Source of the DNA: an uncultured Vampirovibrio sp.
GTDB taxonomy: Bacteria > Cyanobacteriota > Vampirovibrionia > Gastranaerophilales > Gastranaerophilaceae
Length of the DNA: 64,000 nt
Assembly (NCBI GenBank): GCA_910584405.1
Contig: CAJUAL010000005.1
Coordinates: 92,987-156,986, forward strand
Direction: 5' to 3'
The position numbers and the translations under genes are program-made. Within the stretch, counting starts at the first letter, position 1; each line of letters starts with the position of its first letter. Below the pieces are notes generated by a model that saw nothing but the letters and a program-made list of their open reading frames with translations, made no database searches and had not been told where the DNA came from. Of this stretch, positions 44,267 through 50,387 are shown one piece after another.

Positions 44267-44504
44267 GTTTAAGTTTCTCTTCCCGTGATAGTTTGTGTTT
44301 TATCCGATATTCCTCTTTCAGGGCATCTGATTTGTTATTAAATTCTTTTGTATAAACAATTTTAACAGGCTTATTTGCTCGGGTGTATTTAGCTCCTTTT
44401 CCGTCTAAATGAGCCTGAAAACGTTTCTCAACATCATCTGTATACCCGCAATACAGTGTATTATTTTCTGTTAAAAGTATATATACAAAGTGTTTATCCT
44501 TCAT
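44226..44504 (-). CDS. GIY-YIG domain protein (UPF0213/YhbQ type)
   Basis: A 92-residue single-domain protein with the GIY-YIG core: FVYILLTENNTLYCGYTDD, R at EKRFQAHLDGKGAKYTRAN and a Glu in KEEYRIKHKLSREEK. Small members are putative nucleases of unknown role. The start has no ribosome site; TGC-AATAAT lies six bases upstream, predicting a leaderless mRNA. It is divergent from nadK with 46 bp between the start codons. The 3' end overlaps the convergent secreted-protein gene. Confidence 0.87.
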   Translation of the reverse strand: MKDKHFVYILLTENNTLYCGYTDDVEKRFQAHLDGKGAKYTRANKPVKIVYTKEFNNKSDALKEEYRIKHKLSREEKLKLIQPESEILKTQR

Positions 44505-44510
44505 TACTTT

Positions 44511-44542
44511 ATTATTGCATATTTTTATCTGTTTGGTATAAA
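44511..44542. promoter_or_regulatory. back-to-back extended -10 boxes for the GIY-YIG gene and nadK
   Basis: Minus strand: TGC-AATAAT (box 44516-44511), six bases before ATG 44504. Plus strand: TGG-TATAAA (box 44537-44542), eight bases before ATG 44551. Neither gene has a ribosome site. Confidence 0.5.
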
Positions 44543-44550
44543 CTAAACGT

Positions 44551-45351
44551 ATGAAAAAATGCTATTCAATATGTTATAATCCGAAAATAGAAAATTCTGC
44601 AGAAGTAATGGAAACTTTAAAACGAATTTTAGTATCAAATTCTGTTGATTTTGATGTTTTAGATATAGATAATTTGAAATCGGGTTATGATTTTGCATTT
44701 ATTATTGGCGGCGATGGAACAATATTAAAAGCTGCAAGGTTTTTTGCGGAATTTAAAACTCCGATATTTGGTATAAATCTTGGCAGATTGGGGTTTTTAT
44801 CCCAAGCCACGATTGATAATTTGGATTGTGCAATAACTTCTGTTTTAAGCGGAGATTTTAAAATAGAAAAACGAATGATGTTAGAATGCGGCGAAAATAA
44901 TGCTTTAAATGATTTTGTCGTAAAAGGTTCATCATCTTCAAGAACATCACGTTTTGCTTTGGAAATCAACGGGAAATTTGTTTGTGAGTATCTGGCAGAC
45001 GGTATAATTATCTCAACACCGACAGGTTCAACTGCTTACTCAATGGCTGCAGGCGGTCCTGTTTTGGCTCCTGATGTTGAAGCTATTACTATAGTTCCGA
45101 TTTGTCCGCATACTTTTTCGGCGCGTCCGATTGTTGTTTCTTCTGATGATGAAATTAAAATATTGCCTTGTAAAAATAATGAATACAGAGTATCCGCAGA
45201 TGGGCAGATTGCGTTTTCTACGGATTCTGAACTTTTAGTCAAAAAGTCTTCAAACAAGGCTTATTTGGCATTATTAAAGGATAATGACTTTTATTCGGTA
45301 TTAAAAAATAAGCTTAATTGGGGTTATTCTCCCGCTAAATGCCAAGATTAA
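44551..45351 (+). CDS. nadK: NAD kinase
   Basis: Phosphorylates NAD to NADP. The 266 residues include the GGDGT motif in FIIGGDGTILKAARFF, NLGRLGFLSQ, the NAD-binding LADGIIISTPTGSTAYSMAAGGP and a PICPHTFSARP segment. The start has no Shine-Dalgarno sequence and an extended -10 box eight bases upstream. ftsZ lies 114 bases downstream with its own promoter. Confidence 0.94.
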   Translation: MKKCYSICYNPKIENSAEVMETLKRILVSNSVDFDVLDIDNLKSGYDFAFIIGGDGTILKAARFFAEFKTPIFGINLGRLGFLSQATIDNLDCAITSVLSGDFKIEKRMMLECGENNALNDFVVKGSSSSRTSRFALEINGKFVCEYLADGIIISTPTGSTAYSMAAGGPVLAPDVEAITIVPICPHTFSARPIVVSSDDEIKILPCKNNEYRVSADGQIAFSTDSELLVKKSSNKAYLALLKDNDFYSVLKNKLNWGYSPAKCQD

Positions 45352-45422
45352 GGGTTTATATTAATTTTTGTACATAATTTATTTAAAATTATTGTACTTT
45401 TTTTCTATTTAAAATACTATAT

Positions 45423-45431
45423 TGTTATATT
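45423..45431 (+). promoter_or_regulatory. extended -10 promoter of ftsZ
   Basis: TGT-TATATT. The predicted start near 45438 gives a 28-base leader with an AAAGAGG ribosome site. Confidence 0.45.
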
Positions 45432-45465
45432 ATATGTTTTAGGAACAATTAAAGAGGTAAATAAC

Positions 45466-46638
45466 GTGGAAAATATCGTTTCAGATATCTTTGCAAGAAA
45501 AGATGAATCATCAGCTAATCAGACTTCAAGATTAGGTGCAAACCCTACTAATATTAAAGTAATCGGTGTCGGCGGCGGCGGCGGAAATGCTGTTAACCGA
45601 ATGATACAATCAGGGTTATCAGGCGTAGAATTTTGGTTAATGAATACAGACTTACAAGTATTGGTTAACGGAAAAACAAGCCACAGAATCCAATTAGGTT
45701 CATCTTCAACACAAGGTTTGGGTGCAGGCGGAGATCCTTCAGTTGGTGAAAAAGCTGCAGAAGAAGCTCAACAAGAAATCACTCAGGCTTTAGAAGGTGC
45801 TGATATGGTATTTATCACTGCCGGTATGGGCGGTGGTACAGGTACCGGAGCTGCTCCTGTTGTTGCTAAAATCGCTAAACAGCTTGGTATTTTAACAATT
45901 GCCGTAGTTACAAAACCTTTCACTTGGGAAGGTAAAAAACGTCAAAACCAAGCAAACAGCGGTATTGATAAACTTAAAGAATCAGTTGATGCAGTTATTG
46001 TAGTTCCAAACGATAAATTGCTTCAAGTTGTTGATAGACAAGTTTCATTACAAGAATCTTTTGTAATCGTTGATGAAGTGTTACTTCGCGGTGTTCAAGG
46101 TATTTCTGATATTATCACCGTTCCTGGTATTATTAACGTTGACTTTGCGGATGTTAAGACTGTAATGCAATCTTCAGGTTCTGCGTTAATGGGTATCGGT
46201 AGAGCTCAAGGTGAAGGCAGAGCTGTTAAAGCTGCTCAACAAGCTATTAACTCTCAACTTCTTGAATCTTCAATTAACGGAGCTTCAGGTGTTATTGTTA
46301 ACATTACAGGCGGTCCTGATATGGGTATTCACGAAATCAGCGATGCTGCTTCTATTATTCACGATGCAGTTCTTGATGATGCAACTGTTATTATCGGTAC
46401 AGCTGTTAATGAAAATATTCAGGGTGAAATCCAAATTACTGTTATTGCAACAGGCTTTGAGCTAAGAAATAATTCTCAAGGTTTGATGTTTGGAACTTCC
46501 AATGAAGCTAAACCTGATAATCAGTTAAATGCAGCAGATTTCTTCTCAGGTGCATTTAATACTCAAACTAAATCAGTATTGTCTTCATCTGGTAATAACT
46601 TTACAAATATAGAAATCCCTGATTTCTTAAAAAGATAG
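45466..46638 (+). CDS. ftsZ: cell division protein FtsZ
   Basis: Tubulin-like GTPase that forms the division ring. The 390 residues start at a GTG preceded by AAAGAGG. The GTPase domain has VIGVGGGGGNAVNRM, NTDLQVL, the signature GGGTGTGAAPVVA and the T7 loop NVDFADVKTVM. The C-terminal polymerisation domain follows, then a linker and the conserved peptide IPDFLKR that recruits membrane anchors. A terminator follows. FtsEX is encoded elsewhere in the window. Confidence 0.97.
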   Translation: MENIVSDIFARKDESSANQTSRLGANPTNIKVIGVGGGGGNAVNRMIQSGLSGVEFWLMNTDLQVLVNGKTSHRIQLGSSSTQGLGAGGDPSVGEKAAEEAQQEITQALEGADMVFITAGMGGGTGTGAAPVVAKIAKQLGILTIAVVTKPFTWEGKKRQNQANSGIDKLKESVDAVIVVPNDKLLQVVDRQVSLQESFVIVDEVLLRGVQGISDIITVPGIINVDFADVKTVMQSSGSALMGIGRAQGEGRAVKAAQQAINSQLLESSINGASGVIVNITGGPDMGIHEISDAASIIHDAVLDDATVIIGTAVNENIQGEIQITVIATGFELRNNSQGLMFGTSNEAKPDNQLNAADFFSGAFNTQTKSVLSSSGNNFTNIEIPDFLKR

Positions 46639-46698
46639 TCCTCATTGGATGGAGTATTTTGTTACTAACAGTTTAGTTTATAAATTTTATAATTACGT

Positions 46699-46726
46699 AA
46701 AAAGGAGAATCTAAGTTCTCCTTTTT
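46699..46726. terminator. bidirectional terminator between ftsZ and the convergent secreted protein gene
   Basis: An 11-bp stem (AAAAAGGAGAA / TTCTCCTTTTT) with a six-base loop. Confidence 0.85.
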
Positions 46727-46728
46727 GT

Positions 46729-47520
46729 TTATTCACTTAAAATAGAAAGGTTCATAATTTCTATATCATCATAGTCAATATGGTCACTTGGCATAAGGTT
46801 TTGTCCTGTTTTTATTGTTATTTGATTTCTTTCATCAGGTCTGATTAAGTTGTTTGGAATTTTTATTCTTTGACCGTCACCATTTACGTGCAGTTGACCT
46901 ATCATTCTGCCGTTAAAATAAATTTCGGCAGGGCTTGAGTAGGCTGAACGGATACGGTTTTGCCCCATTGATTTTGCAAGTTTTGTATCAAGTCCGACGA
47001 TTGAGCCGATTACAAGATAGTTTGAACTTTGTTTTGCATTGTTTGTCATGATAAAATCTTTTGAATAATAAGGACCCATTGATTTAATTTTAAAATCAGA
47101 TGCGTTAGCAGAGTTTTTAGAAAAATTGTTATCTCCAAGATGCAGAATTTCTGTATCAAGTGCGATATCAGTCGGAGAACTTCTTGCAATGGTTATTTTC
47201 ATAGGTTCTGAGCTTAGACTTTGACCGCTGTTTATTGTAACAGAAAAAGGTCTGTAACCTTCTTTTTCAACGTTTAAAATCGTAGGTGAATCAATTTTTA
47301 TGGCAGGAAGGTTAAAATTCCCGTTAGCGTCAGTATATGTATGATATTTTTTCTGAGGAATTGTAACTTTTGCAAAATCAACACCTTGTTTGGTATCCGC
47401 ATCTATGACTCGGTTACTTTCTTGTTCGCCGACTTTTGACACTCCGCCTGTGAAAATTTCCCCATAGGCTGTGTTTGTCATGAAAATTGCTAATAATAAT
47501 GTAAAAATTGTTCGTTTCAT
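46729..47520 (-). CDS. secreted protein with carboxypeptidase-regulatory-like domain
   Basis: A 263-residue protein with a signal peptide (residues 1-20, cleavage after AYG). A beta-sandwich of the carboxypeptidase-regulatory type follows at about 40-110 (VIDADTKQGVDFAKVTIPQ, YHTYTDANGNFNLPAI, VEKEGYRPFSV). A C-terminal region (DFIMTNN, EIYFNGRMIGQLHVNGDGQR) resembles carbohydrate-binding or scaffold beta folds. Function unknown; periplasmic or surface location likely. The ribosome site is poor (AGGA 13 bases away). A TAAAAT box lies seven bases before the ATG, so this may be another nearly leaderless gene. Confidence 0.75.
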   Translation of the reverse strand: MKRTIFTLLLAIFMTNTAYGEIFTGGVSKVGEQESNRVIDADTKQGVDFAKVTIPQKKYHTYTDANGNFNLPAIKIDSPTILNVEKEGYRPFSVTINSGQSLSSEPMKITIARSSPTDIALDTEILHLGDNNFSKNSANASDFKIKSMGPYYSKDFIMTNNAKQSSNYLVIGSIVGLDTKLAKSMGQNRIRSAYSSPAEIYFNGRMIGQLHVNGDGQRIKIPNNLIRPDERNQITIKTGQNLMPSDHIDYDDIEIMNLSILSE

Positions 47521-47605
47521 AATACAAATTTTATCCTGTATTTTATTGTTTTTGTTAATGGTTACGGGTATAAAACAATCAGGGGATTATAATTTTGAAA
47601 ACTTC

Positions 47606-47633
47606 TTGAAAAAAAATATTTTTGGGGTAGAAT
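47606..47633 (+). promoter_or_regulatory. promoter of tRNA-Leu
   Basis: TTGAAA, 16 bases, TAGAAT. The predicted transcription start is near 47640, 15 bases before the mature tRNA. Confidence 0.6.
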
Positions 47634-47654
47634 TAATTTATGACAATTAAATAA

Positions 47655-47743
47655 GCCGATGTGATGGAATTGGTAGACGTGCTAGACTCAAAATCTTGTG
47701 AGGTTCAACCCTCGTGCCGGTTCGACCCCGGCCATCGGCACCA
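47655..47743 (+). tRNA. tRNA-Leu (anticodon CAA)
   Basis: An 89-base class II tRNA with an acceptor stem GCCGATG / CATCGGC, a D-loop with GGTAGA, an anticodon loop CTCAAAA giving CAA, a long variable arm (GAGG / CCTC), a T-arm GCCGG-TTCGACC-CCGGC and encoded CCA. As I fold it, the anticodon stem has one T-T mismatch in its second pair. It reads the leucine codon TTG. Confidence 0.95.
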
Positions 47744-47748
47744 TTTAT

Positions 47749-47772
47749 AAGACTCCAAATGGAGTCTTTTTT
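47749..47772 (+). terminator. terminator after tRNA-Leu
   Basis: AAGACTCC / GGAGTCTT stem with an AAAT loop and a T run. Confidence 0.85.
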
Positions 47773-47831
47773 AGTTCTTTTATTACTATTTTGTCGGATT
47801 AAATTATATATTTTTACTTTAAGATATCCTT

Positions 47832-48017
47832 ATGAAAAAACGATATTTCTTTATAATGCTTTCAATTGTTACCGTAATTGCATATTTTGATATGGTTGAC
47901 AGTTGCCGTAAAATAAATACTACAGTTGCTTCGGTTTTTAAAACAGAAAAAGTTCAGCTTCAGGTTAAAAATCAAAAATTAAATCATCCGAGGTTGTTTC
48001 TTTATAAAGATCGTTAA
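47832..48017 (+). CDS. possible small membrane or secreted peptide
   Basis: A 61-residue frame with a basic start and one hydrophobic segment (YFFIMLSIVTVIAYF), then a short hydrophilic part. There is no ribosome site; TAAGAT lies six bases before the ATG. Its last 53 bases overlap the convergent gene at 47965. It could be a real short membrane protein or a chance frame. Confidence 0.4.
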   Translation: MKKRYFFIMLSIVTVIAYFDMVDSCRKINTTVASVFKTEKVQLQVKNQKLNHPRLFLYKDR

Positions 48018-48783
48018 GTTCTGTTTGTAATTTAGGTTTAGAAAGATGCTCAAGTGCGTTTGGCATAAACTGAGATTCTTGGGTTTCTTGTTTAGGCAGC
48101 GAAAAGGTCCTTACATCTTTCGGGAAAAATCTTAACCTGATATTTTGACTTATTGTTTGTGAAATATTATTTTTGTAATATTGTTTAATCTTTTCTAGCT
48201 GAGAAGCTGCTTTTGCTTGATTCTCTCCTATGAAAAACCCGTTAGAGTCTGTTATATCAAAAGAATATCTACCGCTCCACATGACAGTATTATTAACTGT
48301 ATCGGTTAAAACTGCATTCGTATTCAGTTTAAAAGGGTGTGAAATCTTAAAAGCGCTTGTTATTTCAAGAATTTCCCATAAGTTCCTTTTTGTTAATGTT
48401 TCTTCATTGCTTACCCAGCTTGAAACTAAAATAATAGATTTTACATCAAATTCGTTTGATATATCTTTGAGCGGTTTAAAATCAATTCTGTCTATTTTTG
48501 AAAATTTATCAAGCATTGTAGATGTTTCTGTTTTTAATTCCGGATTAGCGTTTAATTTTGCTCTTGTATCTGCTAAAGAGTATGCAGAAATGTTTTTATA
48601 TGAATTTAATTCTTGAATTATATATTCAGAGGCTATTTCGGAGGCTTCAGGAAAACAAAAATAATTGTCACAAATATTAAAGATATCTGTTGGTAATACA
48701 ACAACATTAAACTCAACCGCGTTAACTTTTTCTGCTGTTATTGCCGCAACTAATAAAATAAATAAAATTTTAAATATTTTCAT
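47965..48783 (-). CDS. secreted protein of unknown function
   Basis: A 272-residue protein with a signal peptide (residues 1-20, LFILLVAAITAEKVNA). The mature part is mixed alpha/beta (FNVVVLPTDIFNIC, SIILVSSWVSNEE, FKLNTNAVLTDTVNNTVMWS), a pattern seen in envelope proteins that share a TolB-N or DUF-type fold, but I do not recognise the family. A frame extends to 48981, but ATG 48783 is chosen because TGC-TATAAT lies exactly six bases before it and the longer frame would run antisense into wecG. Confidence 0.75.
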   Translation of the reverse strand: MKIFKILFILLVAAITAEKVNAVEFNVVVLPTDIFNICDNYFCFPEASEIASEYIIQELNSYKNISAYSLADTRAKLNANPELKTETSTMLDKFSKIDRIDFKPLKDISNEFDVKSIILVSSWVSNEETLTKRNLWEILEITSAFKISHPFKLNTNAVLTDTVNNTVMWSGRYSFDITDSNGFFIGENQAKAASQLEKIKQYYKNNISQTISQNIRLRFFPKDVRTFSLPKQETQESQFMPNALEHLSKPKLQTELNDLYKETTSDDLIFDF

Positions 48784-48789
48784 AATGAG

Positions 48790-48822
48790 ATTATAGCATA
48801 ATTGATGATAATATGATATAAT
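48790..48822. promoter_or_regulatory. back-to-back extended -10 promoters for two divergent leaderless genes
   Basis: Minus strand: TGC-TATAAT (box 48795-48790), six bases before ATG 48783. Plus strand: TGA-TATAAT (box 48817-48822), six bases before ATG 48829. With normal spacing, each -35 zone overlaps the other's -10 box. Confidence 0.65.
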
Positions 48823-48828
48823 ATATGT

Positions 48829-49545
48829 ATGGATAGAGATTTGGTTAATATTTCGGGATATGGAGTTGATAGTTTTACTTTTGACCAAGCCGTTGATTAT
48901 GCTTATAGTCATGGAGGTCAGATTGTTACGATTAATCCTGAAATGATAGAAGCAGCTTCGAAAAATCCGGAATTTGCTCAAATTATTTTAGAATCAGATC
49001 TGGTTGTTCCTGACGGAATCGGTGTAGAAATTGGTTTAAAACTTCTTGGTCATAATGTTAAACGAATCCCTGGTATTGAGCTTGGTAAAGCTTTAATTAT
49101 GAAGTTTTATAACGAAAATAAGTCAATTGCTCTCGTCGGTGCAAAACCTGAAGTTATTGATTTAGCTGTAAAAAATCTTCGAGATGAGTTTAATAATATT
49201 AATATTGTATATTCTCATGACGGGTATTTCTCTGATGATGAGTCAATACTTAACGAGCTTACCACCGTAAATCCTGATCTGGTTTTGGTTGCATTGGGTT
49301 CTCCGAAACAGGAATTTTTTAATGCAGAATTAAAAAAACGTTTACCGAACACTCTTATGATTGGGCTTGGCGGTAGTTTTGATGTTTGGGCAGGTGTTGT
49401 TGACAGAGCTCCTAAAATTTATCAAAATTTGGGCTTAGAGTGGCTTTATCGGACTGTAAAAGAGCCTAAAAGGTTTAAACGTATTTTTCCGACTCTGCCG
49501 TTGTTTATCTTAAAAGTTTTAAAAGAAAGGTTGTTAAATAAATAA
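48829..49545 (+). CDS. WecG/TagA/CpsF-family glycosyltransferase
   Basis: A 238-residue GT26 transferase that adds an N-acetyl-hexosamine-type sugar (for example ManNAc or ManNAcA) to a polyprenyl-linked intermediate for surface glycan. Family features: SDLVVPDGIGVEIGLKLLG, KRIPGIELGKAL, IALVGAKPEV, LVALGSPKQE, GLGGSFDVWAGVVDRAPKIY, GLEWLYRTVKEPKRFKR, with a basic membrane-binding C-terminus. The start has no ribosome site. The transketolase N-half begins one base after its stop, so they share an mRNA. Confidence 0.92.
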   Translation: MDRDLVNISGYGVDSFTFDQAVDYAYSHGGQIVTINPEMIEAASKNPEFAQIILESDLVVPDGIGVEIGLKLLGHNVKRIPGIELGKALIMKFYNENKSIALVGAKPEVIDLAVKNLRDEFNNINIVYSHDGYFSDDESILNELTTVNPDLVLVALGSPKQEFFNAELKKRLPNTLMIGLGGSFDVWAGVVDRAPKIYQNLGLEWLYRTVKEPKRFKRIFPTLPLFILKVLKERLLNK

Positions 49546-49546
49546 A

Positions 49547-50371
49547 ATGTTGACAGATATTGAAATAAAAGAACTTGAGAGCTTATGCTTGGAAAATCGT
49601 CGTCATATACTTGATATGGTTTATGAAGCCGCATCGGGTCATATTGGCGGTTCATTATCGTCTTGTGAATTAATGACTGTTTTATTTAATAAATGTATGA
49701 AACATGCTCCAAAGGGTAAAAATTCTGCCGAATACGCAGAACGTGACAGATTTGTATTATCTAAAGGTCATGTTTCACCTATTTATTATTCAGTATTGGC
49801 TCAAGCCGGTTTTATTGAAAAATCTGAATTAAAAACTTTTAGAAAGCTTGGAACAAGACTTCAAGGACATCCTTCACTATGGTGTCCGGGGGTTGAAGTT
49901 GCAACAGGTTCTTTAGGACAAGGGTTGTCAATAGCTTGCGGTATTGCAATGTCTTTAAAACTTGATAAAAACCCTGCAAATGTATTTGTCTTGTTAGGTG
50001 ATGGGGAAATGCAGGAAGGTAGTGTTTGGGAAGCTTTAATGGCAGCACCTCATCGTAATTTAAATAATCTTATCGCAATAATTGACAGAAACGGTTTACA
50101 AATAGATGGTTCAACAGAATGTGTTAAGCCTCTTGGAAATTTGAAAGATAAAATTTTAGCATTTAATTGGAATGTTATTGAAATAGACGGACACGATATC
50201 AGGCAGATTTATTCTGCGATTGAAGATGCTAAGAAATCTGATCGTCCAACAGCTATAATTGCTAATACGATTAAAGGTAAAGGTGTCAGCTTTATGGAAA
50301 ATAATGCAGGTTGGCACGGAAAAGCACCGTCAAAAGAAGATTATGAAAAAGCTTTACAGGAATTAAAATAA
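49547..50371 (+). CDS. transketolase, N-terminal subunit
   Basis: The thiamine-pyrophosphate-binding half of a split transketolase. It is 274 residues, with ASGHIGGSLS, LSKGHVSPIYY, GHPSLWCPGVEVATGSLGQG, the TPP/Mg motif LLGDGEMQEGSVWEALM...N and IKGKGVSFMENNAGWHG. The pyrimidine-binding half is at 27375-28343. A weak AAAGG lies 15 bases upstream; translation is probably coupled to the preceding glycosyltransferase. Confidence 0.92.
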   Translation: MLTDIEIKELESLCLENRRHILDMVYEAASGHIGGSLSSCELMTVLFNKCMKHAPKGKNSAEYAERDRFVLSKGHVSPIYYSVLAQAGFIEKSELKTFRKLGTRLQGHPSLWCPGVEVATGSLGQGLSIACGIAMSLKLDKNPANVFVLLGDGEMQEGSVWEALMAAPHRNLNNLIAIIDRNGLQIDGSTECVKPLGNLKDKILAFNWNVIEIDGHDIRQIYSAIEDAKKSDRPTAIIANTIKGKGVSFMENNAGWHGKAPSKEDYEKALQELK

Positions 50372-50387
50372 TACTTGGAGGATATAC

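Noticed and set aside
48784..48981. N-terminal extension of the secreted protein ending at 47965
   Set aside because: It would run antisense through the start of wecG and would bury the signal peptide internally. ATG 48783 with its -10 box is a better start.
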